Both the position numbers and the translations under genes were made by a program. From contig ONZQ02000012.1 of the NCBI GenBank assembly GCA_900312665.1, positions 979,957 to 1,043,956 on the forward strand: a DNA stretch of 64,000 nucleotides. Reading direction: 5' to 3'. The notes below the pieces were generated by a model. The model was not told where the DNA came from and did no database searches. It worked only from the letters and a program-made list of their open reading frames with translations. Numbering within the stretch: position 1 is the stretch's first letter; each line of letters begins with the position of its first letter. Positions 1 through 10,632 of this stretch are shown piece after piece. Source of the DNA: Cephalotrichum gorgonifer (lineage: Eukaryota; Ascomycota; Sordariomycetes; Microascales; Microascaceae).

Positions 1-2116
1 CCATGAGCTCCGCTAGCACGTTGAGCACGACCTCTATCCCCGTCGTGGCCTTGATGATCCCCACGGGCACGACGAAGATGACGCAGAGGGCGAGGCCGTA
101 GAAGACGACACCGGGGGAGGTGTACGTGTCGAAAGCGGCGATGCCGGCGATCCCCAGCGCCGCGGCGGGGAGGAGGATGGCGAGGTACCACCACTCCGGG
201 ACTTCGGTGTATCGTCTCATGAGCCGGTTGTGAACGTCCACCACGGGAATGGACTCGTCGCCGTCATTCTGCCTCCGGAGCGCGCTGCTTACCAGCGATC
301 TGACTCCCCTCGCGATCTCGTCGCCGTAGTAGAGCGCCGCGTAGGTCAGCGTGGCCGTGTACACGGCGAAGAACGACATGAACAGGACAATGTTACCCGC
401 GGTGATGTACGGCGCCGAGTACCCGTCGTACCCCTCCTTATTGAAGAGCCTATCCTCGCCGACCACCAGGAACGCGGAGTACCTCATCGCCATGTTATCG
501 TAAATCCCGTTCGAGTTGATAGGCAGGTATCCCGTGTTGTACGCGTTGGAATACCACAGGCCCAGAATGATCCCCATCGAGCCGACCGCGCCGATGAATT
601 TGTTAAGAGTGCAGAACCACGGGATCACTAGCGGGTCGGAGCCGTCCCAGTGGAGTGTCTCCCAGTCAAAGGTAGGCCAAGGATTCACCCCCAGGCCGCT
701 GTTGAACCCCGTTATGGTGCTAAGGTCGCGGTTCATTGGCGAGATCCACGTCATCCAGCTAAAGTTGGAGAGAGAGGTCCAGAGGAAGGCGGGGAGCCAG
801 TACCACAGCTTCATGGCTAAAAATGACGCGTAGAAGAAGGCGCGGCGGGAGGAACGCCACACGGACAGACCGGGCCCGCGGACGGCCGGATTCTTGTCCT
901 GCTTATGAAGGGCGGAGTTGAGGGCGAGGGTGACGAGGGTGGTGGGCCAGATGCAGTATGAGGGGTAGACGATGAACCTCCGGCAGACACCCGCGACGCC
1001 GTAGCCGATGAAGTTGGTGGAGAGGGCGACGAGGATCTGGTATCCGAACTGGGCAGCCCACGGCTGGTTGAAGTAGTGCGGGAGATATTGCATCCACATT
1101 GTATATGCCGTGTAGGGCGGGTTGTACGCGACGTTAGCCATGATGGTTATCAACATGTGCTCCTTCTTAGAGAACACGCCGGGGTTTAGGCTATGGCGCA
1201 CGTCAAAGACAGTGACGCCCACGTCAGGGAGGGCCAGCTCGCATAGCTTCCCGACGGGCCACGCGAGGAGCTGGACGACGTTCGAGAGGACGAAGAGCGA
1301 CGGGTATGTTATCGAGAACAGCTGGTTGACGAATGAGATTGGGATGGCGAACAGGATTCCGATGGCCCAGGCGCGTATAGTCGAGCAGGGCGTGTCGGGG
1401 TCGTCGTCGTTTTCGGCCACGGCGCGGACCTCGGCGTAGGGGCTGTTATTAGTGATGAGGGCGGCCTCCAGCTTCAGTTCCTGGATGAGGGCCCGGTGTT
1501 TCTCGGGCTGTGCGAGGACGGTCACGTCTGATCGGTTAGCCTGCAGTTCCTGGCCTTGTCCGGAGGCATGGTGCATACCAAGGAACTCTTCGATCTTCTT
1601 AATTACGGAGAATGGAAAGTTGGGGTCATGTTTGTGGACCTTGTGTATTCTTTGCATTAACTATGGGCGGATAGGCGTTAGTCCTATGGCCACTAGGTCG
1701 GGGATCAAGACTGGCGCTTACAAGTTTTACCTCTTCAAGGGTATATTGGTCTGCTAGCTCCTTCACGTGAAGCAGGTCATCTCCTGTGGCGCAAAGGTCA
1801 CTGCTTGAAGTGTTAGGTCGTTTACAGCCACACAAAAGGTCCTTCGAGGACTTGCCGCTGCGCATCTGCGAGAAAGGACACCTCATCGTAGGCACCCCTC
1901 GTCTTATATCAAGTTAGCCGTAGTTCCCGCCCTCCAGCCATTCTACTAAATCTTCAGGTAGCACCCCGCACTCAGTGACGTCTCGATACTCACATCCGGC
2001 TCTCTTGGTGTCTCCGGCTCTTCGACTTGAGGTGTATCCTGCGTTTTCTCATCCTGGACCTCTCTCCTGCGCGGGGCGACGGGGTCCCACGCGCTCTTCT
2101 CTGGATCTTCCGCCAT
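1..2116 (-). CDS. OPT-family oligopeptide transporter, partial (C-terminus off the left edge)
   Basis: Plasma-membrane proton-coupled oligopeptide transporter. Read on the minus strand, a continuous frame from about 1640 down to 1 carries the family landmarks: HKHDPNFPFSVIKKIEEFLG near the cytosolic N-terminus, many hydrophobic membrane segments, NPGVFSKKEHMLITIMANV, the NPPYTAYTMWMQYLPHYFNQ region, and near the left edge RRYTEVPEWWY followed by TTGIEVVLNVLAEL, all typical OPT sequence. The start is set at the ATG 2116-2114, which opens a 41-codon acidic/proline-rich exon (2116-1994) ending at a GTGAGT donor. Further short exons lie between about 1910 and 1645, but I could not settle their junctions. 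The N-terminal ~100 residues are therefore provisional, whereas the membrane domain is clear. The gene is cut by the window edge. Confidence 0.9.
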
Positions 2117-4913
2117 CTCGATGCAAGGCTCCCGACGGCTGTCGACCGCGCGGGTGTCGTTCGGTGGTTCGGTCGCCCGTTGTCGGCGGGGCCGGTTCGA
2201 GTTTTGTGTTGGAGAACTAGCGGTCCTCCTCTAGCTCGTAGCGCCTATCTCCTGTTATCGGTCTTCGCGGAGAGGCATCGTCGTATCGCACCAGCTCTCG
2301 AAAGGCTTTAGAGCTATCTGGATGGAGATTCGATATGAGTGGCGGTGGGAGGAATTCTGGAGTACGATTCTCTGGAGCTGTACCCGCAAATGGGGAAATA
2401 GAAACGAGCGCCACTCTGTGTGGGCGGAGAGGGGAGGCGAACGAGCTGCCCAGTTAATATAAATCCCGAACGTGGAGGGCCTGCCGTCGCTTATAATAGT
2501 AGCATTCATTATTGGTGTTGTATTTGGCCACCATGGAGATCCGTCTGCGGTATAGCGGGAAGCGAAAAAGGTGGTACGGGGGGTGTGGAGCCGGGCGCCG
2601 CACGGGCATTTGGTACTGAGGACCATCAACCAACTCGAGAAGGGGGGTGTCGGTTTGAGGCGGGCCGGGCGACGTGTGGACTGAAGTAGTAATAACTCCC
2701 TCTGGCAGGCGAGAGAGAGGGTGGAGGTGATATAGAGCGCCCCGGCTAGTTGCACCTTCCTGAATGCTCGGGGCGGGAACATGCATGTGATCCTTCTCTC
2801 TATGACATGCGCCTTCCTCAGCTCATGAAGCTGGGCGAGGATTTTGGAAAGCGCAAGCTGCGAGCTTACAAAATCCTCCCGCTAACCCGATTCCGCCTTC
2901 TTCAAGGGACTAACAAAGCGGAGGGAAAGTATATTGGGAGGCACAACCTTCGCTGAATGACTTACCCATTTGAGCCTCCAATGCGGCCGGCAGCTGCACA
3001 AATGCAATCTCGGCCAGGTCGAATTGTCTGCTCTGTGGGAGGTGGGAACAGTGGCCAAAACGTTCCAGGTGCCCAATTTCGTGGGGTGATCGGCAGGGAT
3101 TTGGCGGGGATGAGAAGCAATGCTAATATAAATATAAATGGGTGGGCATGCAAAATAAATTAAAACTAGGCGAATTCCGTGGTCCTGGTTAATATCGTGC
3201 CGGGGCGAGTTATTCCGGACCAAAATTTTACCTGTAGCATCTCAGAAATCCCCTACAAAGAGAACTGACTGCTCTAACTAAGGATGGGTACAAAGAAAAA
3301 AAATCTAACTATAGTAATTTCCTAGGACGTATTGTATTTACATGGTAGAAATTTTTTTTAATACCTGCACCCGGCCCGTTTGGTACTCGGGCCGGGCGAC
3401 GACGGAGAGATTGCGGGCATCCGCCGCACCGGATTCCGCTGTGGGTCCCGGTCTCGGTCGCAGTCGGACGCATTCTATGTCTGGCTGGCTAGCCACTCGG
3501 ACCACACACACTACCTCCAACCATGACTTCCTAACCCGGGTCCACAAATGAGAGGCCACACCAATATTGGTGTTTAGCCTGATTCGCACCACCACACTCC
3601 ATGTTGTCACAATACAAGCATGCTCTTCCATTGGACACCCTGTACGACGCTTCCAGAACGGACCTTTGTCGGCGTAAATTAATGGCTCCAATAATAGATC
3701 GCCCAAGGCCGGGCGAGATGGGTTTTGGCGGGACAATATTTAGGTGTCAGGCGTCTCTCCCTTTGCTGAAGGCCGACTCCAAGGGTATACTAAAAGGACC
3801 CGGCTTGTCGGGACGGCGCGGAGGGGAAGGCCCGGTCCCAGTCCGTATCGCAGTGGGGCGCCGCCGAGATGCCTTTCTCACTCCTATTCTTCTCCGATCC
3901 GCCCTAGGCCAGCGCCGGGCGAGAATACTTGGGCGTCTCACGATCAGAAGCGGAATAGAACCATGGAAGAGCAAGGTTCGGGTTGCTCGTGATCCCTTCC
4001 GGCCCCCCGCCGCCGGGCCCAGGACCGTGGCCCGCTGTTCCCTCAACAGGCTGGATAATACCTAGAGTATCGACAAGGGTGATCTCACACCACATGAGAC
4101 AATCCACGAATAACACCAGGAGAACGTAGAGCGGACAGCGCGAGGAGTCGCCGAACGTCTCAAGGCCCATCACCCGCCGTCTGGGTCTCTCAGACACCCG
4201 TGGCACCATCCCCGGACACGACCGGCACGGGGACGACCACGAGGCACATAATCGCGTGGCCTGATGGCCCCCTCCGTTGCTCTTGATGGGTAGCCACCGG
4301 AAACTAGCTAGATCCCGCCCGATCTGCTTCTCGGGGGCAAGAGCTGACAGCTCCGTTCCGCATTTCGCCTGCTTATTTCAGGGAATCCAAGTTCTGGTGC
4401 TCCCGCCTGCCCCTCCCCGACCTCGTACCCTCCTTCCAGGGCTACTTCAAATGGAAACGACCTCTCGCTGGGGGTCGCCACCGACCAGACTCACGGATCG
4501 AAGCTCGCCCACGGACCTATCGACAACCACGCTTTCTACGTAGACGAGGGTGGCTTCTGGGATATCCTTCGGATCATCAGGAAGAGAAGGCGTCCTCCCT
4601 CCTCCTTGCGCTGCGTGTACGGCGAAACGTCAAAAGGCCGGAGTTGGCAGGGTTTATGACGGCGAGAACAAGGACAGTTGGAGAGGGGTAAGGAAAGTGG
4701 GATAGGTAACACATGGGAAGGGGAGGCGATGAGCAAACTGATTTCCTTGTGCGTGTAAGCCAGAGACTATCTTGCTACATACTCCTACATGTTGCTGCCT
4801 CCTGCGCTTCTGCACCTCGGCGACGCAGCCACAGCGTCTGTCCCCGCCATCTCTCGTCCCATACCGCCTTTATTGAGAAAAAAAAAGTTGATCAAGGTCG
4901 GGGTGCAAAAAAT
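2117..4913. other. Intergenic region without a supportable gene
   Basis: About 2.8 kb between the OPT gene and the first tRNA. The part next to 2116 must hold the OPT promoter and 5' leader. Short open frames occur on both strands, but none shows a recognisable domain, a plausible splice chain or consistent codon bias. I see no RNA gene or clear repeat. Confidence 0.5.
4907..4912 (-). terminator. Pol III terminator of tRNA-Leu
   Basis: A run of six T on the minus strand begins one base past the discriminator base of the 4914-5010 tRNA, the normal RNA polymerase III stop. A second longer T run lies about 25 bp further on. Confidence 0.8.
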
Positions 4914-5010
4914 TGATAAGAGAGGGATTCGAACCCTCGCCCAGAAATCTGGACCAGCAAGTTTTGGAAGAACCTGAAGCTGGCGCCTTAGACCACTCGG
5001 CCATCTTACC
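4914..5010 (-). tRNA. tRNA-Leu (anticodon CAG) with intron
   Basis: On the minus strand the gene starts GGTAAGATGGCCGAGTGG (acceptor and D-arm, A-box) and ends with GGGTTCGAATCCC (B-box/T-arm) and a matching acceptor strand TCTTATC. The anticodon stem CCAGC pairs with GCTGG. The loop reads TTCAGG followed by an intron of about 13 nt inserted after position 37, so the anticodon is CAG. A long variable arm is present, as expected for tRNA-Leu. CCA is not encoded. Confidence 0.93.
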
Positions 5011-6191
5011 AAGGTCGTGTTAGTGCGTGGAATGTGGAGCACGCTAAGCGATTGTTACGGCGAGCCTCTGGAACTGGTTTTGTGCAAGAGGATATCGTGA
5101 CAGAGCTATCACTAACATTTGGGAAGGCTAGATTGGCTCGGGGGGATGCGAGGAATTTGTACGAGAAGGTGATGCTTGGGAGAACAGACATGCACGGGGA
5201 GGGGAGCGGGGAGCATTAGGCTGGCAAGGTCGCTGAGGATACGACTGCCGAGTTGACCCGGGCTATGGGGAAGATTAGCAGCTAGATCTGTTCATCGGGG
5301 TGGGGAACAGTTGCGGTAGGCCTGGTTTTCTCTCTGCTGTGGGGGAAGAACTTCCTGAAGGACGGATATCGGATTAGGCAAGCGTTGGTGATGCGTGACC
5401 AGATATCGCGGGGTTCACGACTTGCGAGGCCAACTTGTCGCTGTTATCAGTCTCTAGGAGAGGCTCAGGAAAGGAGGGTATACATTGCGATGCTGTTATC
5501 AGCTCGTTCTGATCCCGAGTCCTCCTCCCCCACTTACCGGTAGAGAAGGCCAACGAATGGAGGGCTTTGAGGGTATCATGGGGGCCAGACTTGCGGCCGT
5601 CGAGTTTGTCGATCATCCGGCGTTATCGTGGAAGGACGCCTCTGAGCTTCAGATTATCGTCTTGATGCGCTCTGAAGCTGGAGGAGAGTAAACACAGTGC
5701 GGGGAAAATGAGGGGCTTGGAACATGAAGGGAGTTGAATGCATGAAGGGTTCGGGGCTGTTATCAGTTGGAGGTCTGATAGATATTGTCTTGATTGGTAG
5801 CCGGATCTGGGGCCGGCGCCGGGCTGAGAACCAGGGTAGGTGGGGGACGTGTGATGCGATGGATGTGGGGGAGGGGATGCATCCTTCCGTCGACCCGTCC
5901 TGAGGATTGAGATGCAAACTCCACCATTGTTTGGTATGTCGCAACGCCACGACAAGTTTCTTATCTCGGGTGGGTGTGTATTTCTTTTCTTCTTGTTTTC
6001 GTTTTGCCGTAGAATTTGGGAGAAGGCACGCTCGTCTGCTCGTCTGCCAATTGGCATCCATCCAAATGATGTCATTCCGGCGGGGGATTCCAGAGCCATC
6101 AAATTCCCGTCGTACGAGTTGGGAACCCCGAGATATTGATTGAATGGGCCAGGCTAGGAGTCCAGCAGTACAAGTCACCAAGCGTGAATAC
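5011..6191. other. Spacer between the two tRNA-Leu genes
   Basis: About 1.2 kb separating two divergently oriented tRNA-Leu genes. It contains short open frames (for example a charged 61-codon frame near 5034-5219) without recognisable domains. No transposon ends or target-site duplications were seen, although spacers near tRNA genes are common insertion sites for Ty3-type elements. Confidence 0.45.
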
Positions 6192-6292
6192 GGTAAGATG
6201 GCCGAGCGGTCTAAGGCGCTAGCTTCAGGTGTCCAGCACATCGGAACTTGCTAGTCTCTCACGAGGCGTGGGTTCGAATCCCACTCTTATCA
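6192..6292 (+). tRNA. tRNA-Leu (anticodon CAG) with intron
   Basis: The sequence begins GGTAAGATGGCCGAGCGG and ends with GGGTTCGAATCCCACTCTTATCA. Its 7-bp acceptor stem closes with one G-T pair. The anticodon stem CTAGC/GCTAG frames a loop TTCAGG followed by an intron of about 19 nt after position 37, giving anticodon CAG. A long variable arm supports Leu. A TTTT run a few bases past the 3' end can stop Pol III. This is the same isoacceptor as the gene at 4914-5010 but with a different intron sequence and opposite strand. Confidence 0.94.
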
Positions 6293-7985
6293 CATTCCTT
6301 TTGCACTTTTGCGCTTCACTTTTTGTACTCTGCCCATCTCTTATCGAACGTTCTCTTTTGCACCCACCACTTCTGTCACTTTTTGTCAGCCGCAATTATT
6401 AGTGACTTCTGTCACCATTTCTCCTTTTCTTTGCTGCTACTTTGCTGTTTGTAACGACTCTTGTCGTCACTCATTGTGTAACAAAGTACTCGTAACTGTA
6501 ACATCTCGGAGAGCCGTCCCCACCAGGCTTGGGAATACCCAGCTGATGATTCGCTTCCCGACTTTCCCGACTTTCCCGACTTGCCACGGTGCCTCTGTAA
6601 TCAACGCCACATGGGTTTTTAGCCCCGGGCGGGCCCGCAGAATTCTCTAACGGCTTATTGTTGGAGTCAGGGGGACAGTCAGAGAGAGCGCACCGGCGCG
6701 GAATAGGCCGGGGAATTATCGTGGCATTAGGTAATATTCCGCCTGGCGTCGTTCGAGCATCTGCCCACAATGACTGCGTTTTACTTTTTCCTTCCTTTCT
6801 CGATCTGACAACTCCGCGGGGAACCCACGGGGGCGCCAAGGCAAAGAGGGCCTAGGAAATTCCGTTTACCGCTTGGGGAGAGGAGCGGAGACTTTCCCCT
6901 AAGCGGAAAGTTAAACGGGAGATAAGTGGAGGCTTGCGTGAAGCTCGTCAGAGAAGCGGGACAGACGCGAGTAGTCGTAATACATGCATGGCGATTGCTT
7001 GAAGGCTGGCTGTACTTTGTTTATCGCTATCTATCAGTTCTCAACTCAGGCAGGAGGAAGATGGGATAACATGCACGAAAGGTGTCAGTGGCGGCGCCCG
7101 TCTAAGGTCCAGGAACGAGCCAGTGGCGTCCCGGAACGGCCCCCCTCTTTCCGGATGCCATTCGACAATGAAAACCCCTCTTGCCCCCAAAAACAAGCCA
7201 AAGTAATTTTCTTTCCCCTTCCTTCCTTTCTCCGCGGAGATGCTCAACTCGCTTATCGCTCCACAATGCGTTGCGCCGCCCGGGCCAAGCAACGCCAAAA
7301 CACACGAAAAGGAAGAAAATATCGACTGCCGTGAGCACGAGTACGAGTCAGACCCGCCCACACAATATCTATACGGACAGTGCGAGGGCGGAGGAGAGCG
7401 TTAAACCTCGTAAGAGAGGGCGGATCGTGCGATAATATGGGGCGGCATGGGGCGCTCCCATCTGGATTCGGCCGGTGGCGGGCTACGTGGGGAATTACCG
7501 AGCACCGCCGACCGGACCCTGCGCTTTGCTGTGTGTAAGGGACTGGACTGTGGGCGTCATTAATTTTTTCTTGGTGGCACTTACACGACGATATGGGCCT
7601 TCCGGCCGTCGTTTTAGATATAACTAGCCCCCGGTTTCTCTCGAGTTTGTGGCCCTTCTCTTCTTGTTTTTGTATCTATACTCTTCAATCTCACGAGCAT
7701 ATTAACTCGCCTACGAATGTAAAACAAGAGCTATTAAGCTGTTAAAAAGCTAGCCATATACTAATTATCATTTATTACATAACAACCACTGCGGCATTCG
7801 GCATTCGACTTACACCCGTGTCACAGTCCCGGCATCACATCGCAACGAAGAAAGGAATAAGGAGCCCCCTTTCCACCACAACTTGTATGTGAGAAGGGTT
7901 TCGCAAACCTCGACTTTTTCTTGCTTCTCCTTTGTTGTCGCTGAAAAGAAGACGCAAACTCGTCTCTCGTCCATCTTTACTCACC
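6293..7985. other. Intergenic region and flavohaemoglobin promoter
   Basis: About 1.7 kb with no supported gene. The first ~200 bp after the tRNA are pyrimidine-rich. The last 350 bp before 7986 are the likely promoter and 5' leader of the flavohaemoglobin gene, with CT-rich stretches common upstream of fungal transcription starts. No domain-bearing open frame or repeat was found. Confidence 0.5.
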
Positions 7986-9368
7986 ATGTTCCCGCCCGCG
8001 GCGCGCAGGATCCTATCCCGACGCATCGTCGCCTCAAACGCCCTCCCCAGACTCTTCTCCACCTCAGCGCCCAAGATGGCCCTCACGGCCGAGCAGATCG
8101 CCATCGTCAAGTCGACGGCTCCCATCCTCCGCGAGCACGGCGAGACCATCACGACCGTCTTCTACAAGAACATGATGGAGGCCCACCCCTCGCTCAAGAA
8201 CGTCTTCTCCCTGCGCAACCAGCAGTCGGGCGCCCAGCAGAGGGCCCTGTCTAACGCCGTCATCGCCTACGCCACCTACATCGACGACCTGGGCAAGATC
8301 CTCCCCGTCGTCGAGCGCATCGCCCACAAGCACGCCGCGCTCTTCATCAAGCCGGAGCAGTACGCCATCGTGGGCGAGCACCTGATGGGCGCCATCGGCG
8401 AGGTGCTCGGCGACGGCCTGACGGAGGAGGTCGCGGCCGCGTGGACGGCCGCGTACGGCCAGCTGGCCGACGTCTTCATCGGCCGCGAGGCGGAGCTGTA
8501 CAAGGCCCCCGGCGAGGACCTCCCCGTCGGGTGGCGCAAGTTCAAGATCGCGAAGAGGGTCGACGAGTCTGAGTCCGTCACGAGCTTCTTCCTCGAGCCC
8601 GTCGACGGCGTCACGCCCCTCCCGGCGTACCTGCCCGGTCAGTACGTCAGCCTCCAGGTGCCCGTGCCGGGCGTCGAGGGGCTGCTGCAGAGCAGGCAGT
8701 TCAGCCTGAGCGAGGCGCAGACGGCGGACAGGAAGAGCTACAGGGTCAGCGTCAAGCGGGAGTTCACCACCCCCGACGCGCCGATCGAGGACGTCGCGAG
8801 CGGCAAGGTCACGGGGCTCGTCTCGAACATCCTGCACGGGAGGTACCAGGTCGGCGACGTGGTCGAGCTCTCGAGGCCGCAGGGCGACTTCCACGTCGAC
8901 GTCACGGACGCGTCCAAGGCCGACGCGCCAATCGTGCTCCTGTCGGCCGGCGTGGGCGTCACGCCCCTGCGGGCCATACTCGACTCCGTGCTCGAGGACC
9001 CGGCCTCGGCGATGAAGGGGAGGCCCGTGAGCTGGGTGCAGGCGAGCAGGAACAGGGCGTCGGAGGTGTTCGGGGCGCACGTGAAGGAGCTGGCGGCGCG
9101 GCACGAGAACGTCAGTGCTAAGATCTTCTGGGACGAGATCGCGGAGGGGGATGTGCAGGGCGTGGACTACCACTTCCCGTCGCGGCTGGACCTCGGCGCG
9201 CTCGACGCCGAGAAGGACCTGTTTGTCGGGAACGACAAGGCGGAGTACTACATCTGCGGGCCGGTCGAGTGGATGCTGAGCGTGAGGAAGGGGCTCGAGG
9301 GGTTGGGCGTCCCGAGGGAGAGGCTACGGCTGGAGTTGTTTGGAACGGGGTCGCTGCCCGAGGAGTAG
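7986..9368 (+). CDS. FHB1: Flavohaemoglobin (nitric oxide dioxygenase), probably mitochondrially targeted
   Basis: Intronless 460-codon gene. It oxidises NO to nitrate using O2 and NAD(P)H, the nitrosative-stress defence enzyme. Domain order from the ATG at 7986: a basic, Ser/Arg-rich leader (1-30), globin domain (31-~175), FAD-binding reductase domain and NAD-binding domain. In the globin, Tyr60 (B10), Gln84 (E7) and proximal His116 (in RIAHKH) are present. RQFSLS at 237-242 is the FAD motif, GVGVTPL at 322-328 the NAD-binding loop, and YICGP lies near the C-terminus. The ATG at 7986 has a good context (TCACC). A second in-frame ATG at 8076 starts exactly at the globin domain and would give a 430-residue cytosolic protein. 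Frame upstream of 7986 has no ATG. Confidence 0.96.
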   Translation: MFPPAARRILSRRIVASNALPRLFSTSAPKMALTAEQIAIVKSTAPILREHGETITTVFYKNMMEAHPSLKNVFSLRNQQSGAQQRALSNAVIAYATYIDDLGKILPVVERIAHKHAALFIKPEQYAIVGEHLMGAIGEVLGDGLTEEVAAAWTAAYGQLADVFIGREAELYKAPGEDLPVGWRKFKIAKRVDESESVTSFFLEPVDGVTPLPAYLPGQYVSLQVPVPGVEGLLQSRQFSLSEAQTADRKSYRVSVKREFTTPDAPIEDVASGKVTGLVSNILHGRYQVGDVVELSRPQGDFHVDVTDASKADAPIVLLSAGVGVTPLRAILDSVLEDPASAMKGRPVSWVQASRNRASEVFGAHVKELAARHENVSAKIFWDEIAEGDVQGVDYHFPSRLDLGALDAEKDLFVGNDKAEYYICGPVEWMLSVRKGLEGLGVPRERLRLELFGTGSLPEE

Positions 9369-10632
9369 TGGTGGTGTAGGCGTGGTAGAGGTTGCAGAAG
9401 TGTTCTGTCTGGCTAGCCCGAATGCGCGTTCTTTCTTACCCCCTTTTTTGGTCGGTCTGTTTTGCTTTGTTTTGAAAATCTCTCCTACTCCTATAATTAT
9501 CTTACGACAATCATGAACACTCATCAAACTATACTATGAAGCGAAGAGAGCGGTTGTCCACCCCGGTGAGACGGTGAGATGTGTAGCAGGTGGAACCGAG
9601 ATGAGGTAAGAGCTAATTTGCTCAGGATGGGAATATCATGGCTGTGTCTACGCGTCTATTACCCCCCACATCCACTGTCTAGCCGCCTTTCCGGTCATCT
9701 TTCCCGGTGGACACGTGGTAGGGAAGGAGCTAAGAGCGAGATTAAATCCGAGAACCTTCGCTCATTAGGGGCTGTTGTCTTACAAATGGGCCGAACTTGG
9801 TAGTTGGCGGCTTGGATCTGACAAATGCTGTTTCTTCATGCAGGGATTTTTGCGCTGACAAAAGAGAAGAGAGCCTAAAAAAAAGAGGGCTGAAACAGAC
9901 ATCGAATCAGGAGTCGAAAAACCGTTTTGCCCAGTCTGCAGGCCAATGAGAAGGGGAGATCTGTATGCAAGTGGATGATGCGGGCCCACGAGCTTATTTT
10001 CTCCTGGGCCAATCACGAACTTCCCCCTGCCAAAGGAGGGGGGAAGCTTACAGATACAGACTTGATTTCTAACCAAAATACTACTCGTATGTATTACTGC
10101 ACCCGTACTTTGGCTGGGAGACAAGAGATTGGAGTAGATCCTTGCCTAGCTAACTTTTTTTTTACTACTACACTACTACACTATTATTGCGCTATGGGCC
10201 GCGATGCTTGGCTAACGTACCGCCAGGCCTATCTGATCGAGACGGATTCACTCGGTTGCTACAGCGGGCGTGCAGAAGGATTGCGTGCTTCCGCTGATGA
10301 ATAATTCAGTTATGGAAGATGGGTCAGTGAAGGATCTACCTACTGCTGTCGGTGGGGACTTTGGTAATATCGATCTGAGCCTTAGAGATAGATATAAAGT
10401 CATGGATCCATCTACTGTTAAAATATTTCGGAGGCTTCTCTTAGCTACACCACAACCCAAGATACCCCATCCCCTCCAAGGCAGACATCTCCTTCCTTCC
10501 CCCTCACTTTTACCCGAATAAGCCCCAATCCACCTATCTTCGTCTTCCCCGTGATTCATATATAATAACATATACACTGTCTCAATCTACCAAATACTCC
10601 TACCCCTCAAAATCAGTCCAGCCCCAGAAGCA
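9369..10632. other. Intergenic region, flavohaemoglobin 3' flank and MFS promoter
   Basis: About 1.26 kb without a supported gene. It holds the 3' untranslated region of the flavohaemoglobin gene and the upstream region of the MFS gene. The last 130 bp (C-rich, with a TATATAATA stretch near 10558) are a plausible core promoter and leader. Confidence 0.45.

Noticed and set aside
5034..5219. Charged 61-codon frame overlapping the tRNA-Leu spacer
   Set aside because: Starts with GTG, no ATG, no domain, no splice signals leading to further exons.
8064..9173. Long open frame antisense to the flavohaemoglobin gene
   Set aside because: Arg/Asp/Val/Leu-rich translation typical of the opposite strand of a GC-rich gene; no domain, and the sense strand encodes a complete enzyme.
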